From the NCBI RefSeq assembly GCF_900215605.1, contig NZ_OBEL01000004.1, forward strand, positions 248,001-312,000: a stretch of DNA of 64,000 nucleotides, read 5' to 3'. Shown here in pieces: positions 1-8,611 of this stretch; positions within the stretch are counted from its first letter, which is position 1, and each line of letters opens with the position of its first letter. The stretch is from Cohaesibacter gelatinilyticus (GTDB lineage: Bacteria; Pseudomonadota; Alphaproteobacteria; Rhizobiales; Cohaesibacteraceae). Under the pieces are notes generated by a model. That model had not been told where the DNA came from, did no database searches, and saw only the letters and a program-made list of their open reading frames with translations. The position numbers and the translations under genes are program-made.

Positions 1-1442
1 GCTCGCGTCTGGCCTTTGATAGTGCGATTGCGCTCGCCAACTATCTGCATAGCGAGCCAGATATGGAAGCAGCCTTCAAACGCTATCAGGAAGAGCGCCG
101 GCTGGAGGTTTTGCGCCTGCAATCCGCTGCACGTAACTCTCTGGAATGGTTTGAGGAAGTGGAACGTTATCTGGATCTCGATCCGGTGCAGTTCAACTAT
201 TCTTTGCTGACCCGCTCTCAACGCATCAGCCACGAAAATCTGCGCCTTCGAGATGCCAAATGGCTGCAATCAGCCGAAAAATGGTTCCAGACAGAGGCAG
301 GTGTTGCTGATAATGAGCCGGTTCGTGCCCCAATGTTCGCCCCATTCAAATTGCGTAATATGGAGTTGAGCAACCGCATCGTCGTTTCGCCCATGGCACA
401 GTATAAAGCAACAGATGGCACTCCCAATGACTGGCATCTGGTCCATTTGGGCGAGCGCGCCAAAGGTGGAGCAGGCCTTATATATACTGAAATGACTTGC
501 GTCTCGGATACAGGCCGTATCACGCCGGGCTGTCCTGGTCTTTATGCGCCAGAGCATGAAGCAGGTTGGAAACGCATCACCGACTTTGTCCATTCCGAGA
601 CTGACGCCAAAATCTGCTGTCAGATTGGCCATTCCGGTCGCAAAGGTTCCACCAAACTTGGCTGGGAAGGTATGGATCAGCCGTTGGATGCGGACAATTG
701 GGAGCTGATCTCAGCTTCAAGCATTCCTTGGTCGGCAAACAACGCCACCCCACGCGCCATGACCAGAGCAGATATGAACGAAGTGACGGCTCAATTCGTC
801 TCCGCAACTCAAATGGCAGATCGTGCAGGCTTCGATATGATCGAACTTCATGCTGCTCATGGCTATCTCATTTCAAGCTTCATTTCTCCGCTCTCCAACC
901 AGCGAGATGACGACTATGGGGGCAGTCTGGAAAATCGCCTGCGCTATCCTTTGGAAGTGTTCAAAGCCATGCGGCATGCCTGGCCGAGTGACAAACCATT
1001 GGCTGTTCGTATTTCTGCAAATGACTGGGTAGGGGAAGACGGCGTTACGCCGTCCGAGGCAGTGCAAATAGCCAAAGCTTTTGAAGCAGCAGGGGCTGAC
1101 ATCATCGATGTCTCTGCTGGGCAAACATCCGTCGATGCTAAGCCGGTCTATGGTCGTATGTTCCAGACCCCTTTCTCTGATCGCATTCGCAATGAAGCAG
1201 GCCTGAAAACCATGGCCGTTGGCAATATTTATGAAGCCGACCATGTCAATTCCATTCTGATGGCAGGTCGTGCTGATCTCGTCTGTCTGGCTCGCCCGCA
1301 TCTCACCGACCCATATTGGACACTGCATGCTGGCACTGGCATCGGTGATCGCCATGCCAAATGGCCATTGCCATATGAGGCTGGACGGGATCAGTCCTGG
1401 CGATTGGCGGATCGAGATGCCGAGATGGTTGGCAAAGTCTGA
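1..1442 (+). CDS. Anthraniloyl-CoA monooxygenase / salicylyl-CoA 5-hydroxylase-type, C-terminal part (5' end outside window)
   Basis: The frame is open from the left edge, so this is the C-terminal ~479 residues of a longer protein. The visible part starts with the end of a flavoprotein-monooxygenase-like region (helix around [19 protein letters not shown]). From about the residues [21 protein letters not shown] it continues as a complete old-yellow-enzyme FMN barrel with [17 protein letters not shown], the active-site-type [10 protein letters not shown] / [14 protein letters not shown] motifs and GNIYEADH. This fusion of FAD monooxygenase and OYE domains is typical of bifunctional anthraniloyl-CoA monooxygenase/reductase (about 770-790 aa). 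The kynurenine genes immediately downstream make 2-aminobenzoyl-CoA the likely substrate; salicylyl-CoA is the alternative. A CoA ligase would be expected upstream, outside the window. Confidence 0.9.
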   Translation, partial: SRLAFDSAIALANYLHSEPDMEAAFKRYQEERRLEVLRLQSAARNSLEWFEEVERYLDLDPVQFNYSLLTRSQRISHENLRLRDAKWLQSAEKWFQTEAGVADNEPVRAPMFAPFKLRNMELSNRIVVSPMAQYKATDGTPNDWHLVHLGERAKGGAGLIYTEMTCVSDTGRITPGCPGLYAPEHEAGWKRITDFVHSETDAKICCQIGHSGRKGSTKLGWEGMDQPLDADNWELISASSIPWSANNATPRAMTRADMNEVTAQFVSATQMADRAGFDMIELHAAHGYLISSFISPLSNQRDDDYGGSLENRLRYPLEVFKAMRHAWPSDKPLAVRISANDWVGEDGVTPSEAVQIAKAFEAAGADIIDVSAGQTSVDAKPVYGRMFQTPFSDRIRNEAGLKTMAVGNIYEADHVNSILMAGRADLVCLARPHLTDPYWTLHAGTGIGDRHAKWPLPYEAGRDQSWRLADRDAEMVGKV

Positions 1443-1508
1443 TCAACGAGCAAGTGCGGGCTCGGTTAGTAAAGCGGGAAATATAGGAAGTTTTGGTGAG
1501 GACCAATT

Positions 1509-2348
1509 ATGAGCAATAAACCCTATAATCCAGGCTCGGAAGGAGCCAGGATGAATTTCAAGGACGCCATGTCTTATGGAGATTATCTGAAACTGGAGAC
1601 AATGCTGGAACTGCAGCATCCATTATCTGACGCTCATGATGAGATGTTGTTTGTCATTCAGCATCAGACCAGTGAGCTCTGGATGAAACTGGCTTTGCAT
1701 GAAATGTCTGCTGCCCGAAATGCTCTTAATTCAGGCGATATCGCCAATATGTTCAAGATGCTGGCGCGTGTCTCGCGTATCTTTGAACAACTAAACAATG
1801 CGTGGGATGTGTTGCGAACCATGACGCCAGCGGACTATACCAAATTTCGCGAAGCTCTCGGTCCGTCATCCGGTTTTCAATCCTATCAATATCGTATGAT
1901 CGAATATGTGCTGGGCAATAGAAATCCCAATATGCTCAAGCCTCATGCACATTTGCCGGATATCCATGAAATGCTGAGTGATGAGCTTGCACGTCCGAGC
2001 TTTTATGACGATGTGATCCGCCTGCTCTTCACCACAATTGACGGTCCAGATACCGATATCCCTGCGCCGCAGCTCGATTCTCCTCATAAGGCTGTGCCGG
2101 AAGTGCAGGAGAAGTGGAAGCAGGTCTATGAGAATATCGAGCAATATTGGACGCTTTACGAGCTGGGCGAGAAGCTGGTCGATTTGGAAGACTATTTTCG
2201 CCGTTGGCGGTTCAATCATGTTACCACCGTAGAACGTGTCATCGGTTTCAAGCGTGGCACTGGCGGTACGGCTGGTGTGGAATATCTGCGCCGTATGCTG
2301 AGCGTCGAACTGTTTCCAGAATTATGGCATCTGCGTGGAGATCTCTGA
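1509..2348 (+). CDS. kynA: Tryptophan 2,3-dioxygenase
   Basis: Heme dioxygenase that opens the indole ring of L-tryptophan to N-formylkynurenine, the first step of the kynurenine pathway. The 279 aa length fits the bacterial family. Recognisable blocks are the MLFVIQHQTSELWMKLALHE helix, the SGFQSYQYRMIEYVLGNRN segment (substrate loop region) and RRWRFNHVTTVERVIGFKRGTGGT near the C-terminus, which carries the conserved histidine of the heme pocket. A GAGGA ribosome site lies 7 nt before the start at 1509. A second start at 1551 with AAGGAG in front is possible and would remove 14 non-conserved residues. The stop codon is one base before kynU, so the two are surely co-transcribed. No kynurenine formamidase is seen in this stretch. 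Confidence 0.95.
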   Translation: MSNKPYNPGSEGARMNFKDAMSYGDYLKLETMLELQHPLSDAHDEMLFVIQHQTSELWMKLALHEMSAARNALNSGDIANMFKMLARVSRIFEQLNNAWDVLRTMTPADYTKFREALGPSSGFQSYQYRMIEYVLGNRNPNMLKPHAHLPDIHEMLSDELARPSFYDDVIRLLFTTIDGPDTDIPAPQLDSPHKAVPEVQEKWKQVYENIEQYWTLYELGEKLVDLEDYFRRWRFNHVTTVERVIGFKRGTGGTAGVEYLRRMLSVELFPELWHLRGDL

Positions 2349-2349
2349 T

Positions 2350-3546
2350 ATGTCGATCCAATCTGTCTATCGGAAGGAACTCTTTGATATTCCTTCCGAT
2401 ATTCTCTATCTCGATGGCAACTCCCTTGGTCCTTTGCCAAAAGGTGCTGTGGAGCGGGCCAGCCAGGTGATCAAATCTGAATGGGGTGGAGAGCTGATAA
2501 AGGCTTGGAATAGCGCCGACTGGATCTCTCTGCCAAAGAAGGTTGGAGATCAGATCGCTCCTATCATAGGTGCACCCGCTGGTTCTGTTGCGACCGGTGA
2601 TACTCTATCCATCAAAGTCTATCAGGCTTTGGCCGCGGCCCTGAAAATGCGCCCGGATCGCAAGATAATTGTCTCGGACAATGGCAACTTTCCAACCGAT
2701 CTTTATATGGCGCAAGGCCTGATAGGGACCATCGATAAAGGCTATGAATTGCGCACTCCTGCGCCGGAAGATGTTGCAGACTCTATCACGGATGATGTTG
2801 CTGTGGTGATGCTGACACAGGTCGATTACCGATCCGGACGTATGCATGACATGAGCGAGATTACCCGTAAGGCGCATGAAGCAGGTGCGGTTATGATCTG
2901 GGATCTGGCCCATAGCGCTGGTGCCGTGCCGTTGGATCTGGCTGGATGCAATGCCGAGTTTGCCGTTGGCTGTACCTATAAATATCTGAATGGTGGTCCT
3001 GGAGCCCCGGCATTCATTTATGTGCGTCCTGATATCATTGAAGATATCCAGCCTGCCCTTGCTGGCTGGATGGGGCATGATGCTCCTTTTGCCATGGAGC
3101 TTGACTATCGACCTGCCATGACCACCGAGCGTATGCGCGTCGGTACCCCGCCTATTGTTCAGCTTTCCATTTTGCAAGAAGCCTTGAAAGCATGGGAGGG
3201 CGTGGAGATGGAGGATCTGCGAGCAGCTTCCATTGCTCTGTCAGAGCTATTCATTCGCGAGGTCGAGCAGCGTTGTCCGCAGCTAAGCCTTGCCTCGCCG
3301 CGTGATCCGGATAGTCGTGGATCGCAGGTTTCCTTTGCCTTTGACCATGGGTATCCTGCGATGCAGGCATTGATTGAACGAGGTGTGATCGGGGATTTCC
3401 GAGCGCCGAATATCATGCGGTTTGGCTTCACTCCGTTATATCTGAATGAAGGCAATGTGGTTGCTGCGGCCAAAATCATTGAAGATGTGATCAATCATGA
3501 TCTGTGGCAGAATCCGAAATACCAAATCAAGTCTCGCGTAACGTAA
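2350..3546 (+). CDS. kynU: Kynureninase
   Basis: PLP-dependent hydrolase splitting kynurenine into anthranilate and alanine. The 398 aa protein has the fold-type I signature: LDGNSLGPLP near residue 21, TQVDYRSGRMHDM, WDLAHSAGAVPLDL with the PLP-contacting Asp, and CTYKYLNGGPGAPAF, in which Lys211 should form the Schiff base. The start at 2350 is chosen because GGAG sits 9 nt upstream; a start at 2335 would run into the end of the dioxygenase. The anthranilate formed feeds the anthraniloyl-CoA monooxygenase encoded upstream, so the genes form one tryptophan-degradation unit. Confidence 0.96.
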   Translation: MSIQSVYRKELFDIPSDILYLDGNSLGPLPKGAVERASQVIKSEWGGELIKAWNSADWISLPKKVGDQIAPIIGAPAGSVATGDTLSIKVYQALAAALKMRPDRKIIVSDNGNFPTDLYMAQGLIGTIDKGYELRTPAPEDVADSITDDVAVVMLTQVDYRSGRMHDMSEITRKAHEAGAVMIWDLAHSAGAVPLDLAGCNAEFAVGCTYKYLNGGPGAPAFIYVRPDIIEDIQPALAGWMGHDAPFAMELDYRPAMTTERMRVGTPPIVQLSILQEALKAWEGVEMEDLRAASIALSELFIREVEQRCPQLSLASPRDPDSRGSQVSFAFDHGYPAMQALIERGVIGDFRAPNIMRFGFTPLYLNEGNVVAAAKIIEDVINHDLWQNPKYQIKSRVT

Positions 3547-3614
3547 AAAGCCAGGTTTGGAGAGACCCCTTGATGGGTGACGTCTATCAATCGGGAAATT
3601 TTAAAAGGATAGAA

Positions 3615-4016
3615 ATGATGAACCTGAAAGATATTCAACCCGAAGGATGGGCACCGGCCCTTGGTTACGCCAATGGTATACTGGCCAAAGACGGGACGCT
3701 ACATATTGGCGGTCAGATTGGTTGGAACGAGAATAAGGAATTTATTGCCAAGGACTTTATCGGCCAGATGGAACAAACCTTGTGCAACATCGTTGCGATT
3801 GTCAACGCGGCAGGTGGCGATGTAACAGATATTGCCCGCCTTACCTGGTATGTCAAAGACAAGTCGGAATATCTCGCAAAACAAAAGGAAGTAGGCCAAG
3901 TCTATCGTAAAGTGTTTGGAAGACATTTTCCTGCTATGGCCATGTTGGTGATTAATGATCTCATCGAAGACGAAGCTTTGATCGAGATCGAAGCCACGGC
4001 CCACATTTCCAAATAA
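3615..4016 (+). CDS. RidA/YjgF-family protein, atypical active site
   Basis: A 133 aa protein of the Rid family (trimeric, chorismate-mutase-like fold) with the family blocks LHIGGQIGWNEN, QTLCNIVAIVNAAGGDVTDIARLTWYV and LIEIEATA. Canonical RidA enamine/imine deaminases carry an Arg just before the EIEA block to bind the substrate carboxylate. Here the corresponding stretch reads FPAMAMLVINDL (residues 105-116), with no Arg. It should therefore not act on free 2-aminoacrylate like classical RidA. Its place directly after kynU suggests help with enamine/imine intermediates of the anthraniloyl-CoA pathway, for example a CoA-linked amine; this is inference. The start is the first of two tandem ATGs after AAAGG. 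Confidence 0.85.
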   Translation: MMNLKDIQPEGWAPALGYANGILAKDGTLHIGGQIGWNENKEFIAKDFIGQMEQTLCNIVAIVNAAGGDVTDIARLTWYVKDKSEYLAKQKEVGQVYRKVFGRHFPAMAMLVINDLIEDEALIEIEATAHISK

Positions 4017-4039
4017 TCCGTTGATCTTCTTCTAACCAC

Positions 4040-4077
4040 CTCCGCCCAATCAGGTGTTTACAGCAAAATGGGCGGAG
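4040..4077. terminator. Candidate terminator after the kynurenine operon
   Basis: CTCCGCCCA pairs perfectly with TGGGCGGAG across a 20-nt loop. It lies 24 nt after the Rid stop codon. The tract that follows (TATATTCACT) is only weakly T-rich, so it could be a weak terminator or a 3'-end stabiliser. Confidence 0.45.
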
Positions 4078-4220
4078 TATATTCACTCCTGAAACGCCAA
4101 CTATGCGAATATAAAAAAGTTCCATAAGATATATTATAGGTGCAGCCTTTGTGGCCGGGGTGGGTTCTATTTCGAAGTGCGACTTTCAAGCGATATCAAT
4201 AAGTTGATAGTTGAAAGGAC

Positions 4221-4334
4221 ATGCGCGTATTATCGGAAATTCCCTCCCCTACATATTCTCATATCACCATAGAAGAACGCCGCAAGATTGAACGCCGGCG
4301 AGCGGCCAAGAGAAGCACAAATTCTGGCGAGTAA
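4221..4334 (+). CDS. Possible 37-aa basic peptide
   Basis: A short ORF with AAGGA just in front of an ATG (spacing only about 1-2 nt, so poor). The translated peptide is very basic in its second half (EERRKIERRRAAKR), which could form a charged helix. No family recognised. It could be chance, a decayed end of a transposase-like helix, or a real small protein. Confidence 0.2.
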   Translation: MRVLSEIPSPTYSHITIEERRKIERRRAAKRSTNSGE

Positions 4335-4406
4335 TAAACAATCCACTCGCAAATCCCCGTTGGAACGGAAAAGCATTCATCACTAGCTCACTATGTTGCA
4401 CCGAGT

Positions 4407-5495
4407 TCAAATCTTCAGCGTAAGCGAGAAAATCTGATGATTGTTATCTTCGTCCGATAATTCCAGATGCCCGGAGTGCAAATCACATAGCTGTTCCACC
4501 AATTGTTGCTCCAATTGTGCCAAGGAAATCGCGGGTAATCGAAGCTCCGGATCTGGAACAATGGCATTCAATCGGATGCAGACTTTCTGTTGCTCATCTA
4601 TATTTGGACCAATGTGAAGCTGCAAACGACTGTTTGAAGGAACCAGCTCGATTGCAGCAGACACCAGAATGGATAAAATCATATGCATGGACCGAAACTC
4701 GACTTTAAGACCCTCTAGATCTGAAAAAGCATGAGTTGATAATTCACAGTCGCGGGAAACAAGCTTTCCTCTCACTGCATCACTAATTATTTCGAGCAGA
4801 AGTGGAAGCTCAAGCCATTGTGTGCTTGCCCTCGACTGGTAATCCTTCAAGGACATGAAAGTCAGAAAGCGATTGGTTTGCTCAGATAATTCCTTAACCT
4901 TATCACAAATTGTCCTGCAATAATCGCGTACATACTCAGGTTGATGTGTATCTGAGGCCCATTGATCACTAAATTCGAGAAGAATGTGCAAGGGAGTCGC
5001 CATTTCATTCTCAAAGGAATGCAGCAATTTCTCGATCCGTTTGCGCTGATCTTTAACCCGATCATACTCATGAAGTGCTTCCAAAAGTATCTTTTCCATG
5101 TCATCAGCGCCACACGGTTTGTGTAGCAGACGAAAGACGCCACCACGATTGATCGCTTCCTGCGGTGTGTCCCTATCCTGATCTCCTGTCAGCATGATAC
5201 GAACAGTGGCCGGAAACAGATTTCGCACTTCCTTCAGGAAGGTTGCACCATCCATGTCAGGCATGCGCATATCGGAGACAACAACAGCGAACTCGCCAGT
5301 TTCCTTCATCATATCAAGTGCTTGCCGTCCTCCAAGGGCACCTTCAACTTCAAAATGCTGACGCAGGTTTCGTTTGAGACCCAATACGATCGGTATCTCA
5401 TCATCAACAAAAAGAATACGTGGTCTTTGTTTGAGGTTTTCATGCTCGAATGACTCGGTACTGGATTGCTGTATATTTTGAGCACCAATGTTCAT
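4407..5495 (-). CDS. Response regulator with degenerate histidine-kinase-like C-terminus
   Basis: Receiver domain followed by a long C-terminal region, 362 aa. The receiver is intact: paired acidic residues in FVDDE, phospho-acceptor Asp in VVSDMRMPDMDG, conserved Thr in MLTG and Lys in HKPC. The second half resembles a DHp helix plus ATPase fold, but where kinases have S-H-E-x-x-T-P-L this protein has E-N-E-M-A-T-P-L, so the phospho-accepting His is missing. No N, G1 or G2 ATP-binding box is visible. It is probably a phosphorylation-controlled pseudo-kinase, perhaps a docking or decoy protein. ATG 5495 is chosen because GGAGGTGA stands 8 nt before it; the alternative at 5513 is a TTG. It is divergent from the H-NOX gene and presumably shares its control region. 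Confidence 0.8.
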   Translation of the reverse strand: MNIGAQNIQQSSTESFEHENLKQRPRILFVDDEIPIVLGLKRNLRQHFEVEGALGGRQALDMMKETGEFAVVVSDMRMPDMDGATFLKEVRNLFPATVRIMLTGDQDRDTPQEAINRGGVFRLLHKPCGADDMEKILLEALHEYDRVKDQRKRIEKLLHSFENEMATPLHILLEFSDQWASDTHQPEYVRDYCRTICDKVKELSEQTNRFLTFMSLKDYQSRASTQWLELPLLLEIISDAVRGKLVSRDCELSTHAFSDLEGLKVEFRSMHMILSILVSAAIELVPSNSRLQLHIGPNIDEQQKVCIRLNAIVPDPELRLPAISLAQLEQQLVEQLCDLHSGHLELSDEDNNHQIFSLTLKI

Positions 5496-5650
5496 TATAG
5501 TATTCACCTCCAATTTTCAGATATTATGTTAACTCATCATAAATCATGAGATAAGTTTAAATATCTATATTTTATTTTAATAACAATTACTCAACTAGAT
5601 CATCAATATATTACCAAATATCTTATTTTTATTGGAGAGAGATTTTTGGC

Positions 5651-6196
5651 ATGAAAGGTATAGTATTTACGGAATTCATTGAGCTTATGGAAACCAAATT
5701 TGGGGCGGATCTGGCCGAGCAGGTCATTATGGACTCCAATCTGCCATCCGGTGGAGCCTATACCAGTGTGGGTACTTACTCCCATGATGAAATTGTCGCT
5801 CTTGTGATCACCTTGTCTCAAAAGACAGGTATTGAGATATCCGATCTCATTCAGGCTTTCGGCACCCACCTCTTGAAGCGTTTCTCAATCCTGTTCCCGG
5901 AATTTTTCTCCGAAGTGCCAGTCGTCACCGATTTCCTGTCCAATGTAGATGACTATATTCACGGTGAAGTGCTCAAGCTTTATCCTGATGCAACCCTTCC
6001 CGATCTTGATACCAGCATCAAGGAGAATGGCGATATCGAGTTGCTCTACAAATCAGACCGCATGATGGGAGATCTGGCAGAGGGACTGATTGTCGGAGCA
6101 ATTGATCATTTTGGGCAAACCCACACCTATCATCGCGAGGATTTGAACCAGGAGGGAGGCGCTCAATGCATTCGTTTCATCGTAACGGCCAGGTAG
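5651..6196 (+). CDS. hnoX: H-NOX heme nitric-oxide sensor
   Basis: A stand-alone 181-aa H-NOX (heme nitric oxide/oxygen binding) domain. It starts with MKGIVFTEFIELME and has the conserved LPSGGAYTSVGTY block. The heme-ligating histidine is His104 in the helix DDYIHGEVLKLYPDATLP. The heme-propionate-binding Y-x-S-x-R motif is at residues 133-137 (YKSDR). In facultative bacteria such proteins bind NO and control the autophosphorylation of a partner histidine kinase, which here overlaps the gene end by 31 nt. I see no clear distal-pocket Tyr that would suggest stable O2 binding, but this cannot be settled by eye. It is preceded by GGAGAGAG. Confidence 0.96.
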   Translation: MKGIVFTEFIELMETKFGADLAEQVIMDSNLPSGGAYTSVGTYSHDEIVALVITLSQKTGIEISDLIQAFGTHLLKRFSILFPEFFSEVPVVTDFLSNVDDYIHGEVLKLYPDATLPDLDTSIKENGDIELLYKSDRMMGDLAEGLIVGAIDHFGQTHTYHREDLNQEGGAQCIRFIVTAR

Positions 6197-7578
6197 AAGA
6201 AGATCGAAAATCAGCTGAATTGTCGTCAGAGCAGATGGCCCATCGGCTGCGCAGGGAACGTCTTGCACGGCGTGAAGCTGAAAAACTATTGGAGCAAAAG
6301 AGCAAAGAATTGTTCGAGGCCAATCAAACCTTGAAGCTCACAGCAAGTTCTTTGGAAAATCAGCGCCTGCAACTGAATACCATTCTGGATAACACGATGG
6401 CAGGAATCTGCCTGACCCAGACCGACATGACAGTCATTCGCGCCAACCCGGCTGCATTGGACATGTTTGGTCAGTCGGAAAAAAGTTTCGATGTCACGGA
6501 ACTTTTCGCCAATTGGGATGACGTCAGCCGCTTCGTCATGCTGGCTGCAGAGCCGGAATTGGAGACCAATCGTACTCTTTTTGAAGCGACCGGACGTCGT
6601 GCTGACGGGAGCGAGTTTCCGTTGGAATTCGGTATCACTTGTCTGGATCATCTGGGATGGGATCGGGCCGTCTGGATTTTCAACGATATCACCCAGCGTA
6701 AACATGAAGAAGCCAAACGTGTTGCTCTGGAGCGAGAGCTAAACCAGACCCACAAGATGGAAGCTTTGGGCACCTTGGCCAGTGGTGTTGCCCATGAGAT
6801 CAATACCCCCATCCAGTATATCTCCGATAATATGCGATTTCTGGATGAGACAATCTCGGATCTTCGCAACCTTATCGAAACATATCGTTCAAATATTGCG
6901 AACTTGGCAAACCAAGGTATCGATCCATCACTGATTGAGCAAGTTCAGTTGGCTTGCAAGGACAAGGAAGATGAATTGGATCTTTCCTATCTGCTTGAAG
7001 AAGCGCCAGAAGCTATAAACCAGTCACTCGAAGGTGCTCAACAGGTTGCTACCATCGTCAATGCGATTAAGGAATTCAGTCATCCAGGTGAGGATGAAAA
7101 AGTGGATGTCGACATCAACAAGATGATCGAAACCACTTTGGCCGTTACTCGAAATCAATGGAAATATGTTGCTGATCTGGATCTGGATCTGGAGGAAAAT
7201 TTGCCGCAAATTCCGGTCATGCCAAGTGAGATTTCGCAAGTGGTGCTCAATCTCATAGTCAATGCGGCAGATGCCATTTCAGATGCAGAAATGAGCGATC
7301 GTGGAGTTATTTCCATTCGGACCCGACAGAAAGATGAAGGCATCGAAATTCTCATCTCGGACAATGGTCCTGGCGTGCCAGTCGATATGCAGGAGCGAAT
7401 TTTTGATCCTTTCTTCACGACAAAAGATATCGGCAAAGGATCGGGTCAGGGCTTGGCAATCGCCTACTCCATCATTCATCAGAAGCATGACGGAACATTG
7501 CGTTACATTGGTGAGGAAGGAAAAGGAGCAAAATTCTCTATTTGTCTGCCACAAAAAGCAAGTATGCAGGGAGACTGA
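6166..7578 (+). CDS. hnoK: H-NOX-associated soluble histidine kinase
   Basis: Cytoplasmic kinase, 470 aa, without membrane segments. Order: charged coiled coil (about 20-70), PAS-like domain (about 70-180), DHp helix with GVAHEINTP (His210), then an HATPase domain with the N box around VLNLIVNAADAI, G1 DNGPGVP and G2 KGSGQGLAI. The start at 6166 lies inside the H-NOX gene and has a near-perfect AGGAGGGAGG site, so the two are translationally coupled. By analogy with HnoK systems, NO-bound H-NOX should inhibit phosphorylation. Likely targets are the response regulators encoded just downstream. Confidence 0.93.
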   Translation: MHSFHRNGQVEEDRKSAELSSEQMAHRLRRERLARREAEKLLEQKSKELFEANQTLKLTASSLENQRLQLNTILDNTMAGICLTQTDMTVIRANPAALDMFGQSEKSFDVTELFANWDDVSRFVMLAAEPELETNRTLFEATGRRADGSEFPLEFGITCLDHLGWDRAVWIFNDITQRKHEEAKRVALERELNQTHKMEALGTLASGVAHEINTPIQYISDNMRFLDETISDLRNLIETYRSNIANLANQGIDPSLIEQVQLACKDKEDELDLSYLLEEAPEAINQSLEGAQQVATIVNAIKEFSHPGEDEKVDVDINKMIETTLAVTRNQWKYVADLDLDLEENLPQIPVMPSEISQVVLNLIVNAADAISDAEMSDRGVISIRTRQKDEGIEILISDNGPGVPVDMQERIFDPFFTTKDIGKGSGQGLAIAYSIIHQKHDGTLRYIGEEGKGAKFSICLPQKASMQGD

Positions 7579-7580
7579 TC

Positions 7581-8591
7581 ATGGTCAAACCGCTCATTCT
7601 GTTTGTAGATGATGAACCCAATGTATTGAATGGACTGAAACGTTTCTGTCGTTCTCAGCGTCATATTTGGGAAATGCAATTCGTTGACGGCGGAGAAGCA
7701 GCTCTTGAAGCACTTGCCGAGCGAGCTGCCGATGTCGTTGTAAGCGATATGCGAATGCCGGGTGTCAATGGAGCGGATCTGTTTGAACAGATATCCCAAC
7801 GTTGGCCTGGCACCATTCGCATCATGCTATCGGGTGAAGCAGAACCAGACCAAACCATGCGCACAGTCGGACGCAGTCATCGTTTTCTGGCCAAGCCTTG
7901 CGACCCAAAGGCACTTGTAAGAGCAATCGAGGCTCCCCTTCATATGCGAGAAATGCTCGGGCTTGCAGACATGGGGCGAGAAAATTCATATCTGGAGCGC
8001 CTGCAAACACCACCACAGATCTTTGAGCAATTACGCCTGCTTTTGGAAAAAGAAGAGGTGAGCGAGCAAGATATTGCGAGCCTTGTCATGTGTGATGCAG
8101 CGCTCTCGGCTCGTATTTTGCAACTTGCCAACTCAGCCTATTTTGGAAGGCCGGTTTCTACTTGCAATATTACAAAGGCAGTTGAAACCATTGGTAGCAA
8201 CAGAATTTCAAAACTGTTGGACCTTCAAAGGCTTGGGAATCATGAGAGCACCCTGGCCAGTAATTTTACAAGTACAGAACCCTGCGAAGCACAGCAATTC
8301 AGTATCTTGTGCCATGACTATTGCTCCCAAAATAATATTCCCCAAGATCAGCAGGATCTGATTTTCGCAGCCGGTCTTTTTCAGGACCTAGGTCAGAATT
8401 CAGCTGAGGAAATATCGGCTCAATCAGTGCAATCCATACCGGCCTATATGGTCACTCTTCTCGGGCTTCCTGACCGGTTGACCGATTTGATGACCAGATT
8501 GATCGGCAAGGTCCCAGCCCAGTCGGAGCTGCAAAGTCGGTTGGACCTTATTTTTTCTGCAATACAGCAGTCAGCAACACCCGCGGAATAA
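7581..8591 (+). CDS. Response regulator with HDOD output domain
   Basis: 336 aa. The N-terminal receiver is intact (FVDDE, VVSDMRMPGVNG, MLSG, AKPC). It is followed by an HDOD domain, recognisable from LQTPPQIFEQL, then ASLVMCDAALSARILQLANSAYFG and KAVETIGSNRISKL. HDOD domains lack the metal-binding residues of HD phosphohydrolases and usually act by protein contact in signalling or stress control. The gene begins 2 nt after the kinase stop with AGGGAGA in front; a start at 7542 inside the kinase gene is unlikely. It is probably phosphorylated by the H-NOX kinase. Confidence 0.88.
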   Translation: MVKPLILFVDDEPNVLNGLKRFCRSQRHIWEMQFVDGGEAALEALAERAADVVVSDMRMPGVNGADLFEQISQRWPGTIRIMLSGEAEPDQTMRTVGRSHRFLAKPCDPKALVRAIEAPLHMREMLGLADMGRENSYLERLQTPPQIFEQLRLLLEKEEVSEQDIASLVMCDAALSARILQLANSAYFGRPVSTCNITKAVETIGSNRISKLLDLQRLGNHESTLASNFTSTEPCEAQQFSILCHDYCSQNNIPQDQQDLIFAAGLFQDLGQNSAEEISAQSVQSIPAYMVTLLGLPDRLTDLMTRLIGKVPAQSELQSRLDLIFSAIQQSATPAE

Positions 8592-8611
8592 GACGACAGG
8601 AGACACACTAT

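Larger units (their letters stand above)
4017..4406. other. Intergenic region with a terminator-like hairpin and one short ORF
   Basis: This 390-base gap between the Rid gene and the convergent response-regulator gene holds a 9-bp inverted repeat (4040-4048 with 4069-4077) and a possible 37-codon ORF (4221-4334). I see nothing else recognisable. The rest is AT-rich compared with the flanking genes. Confidence 0.6.
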
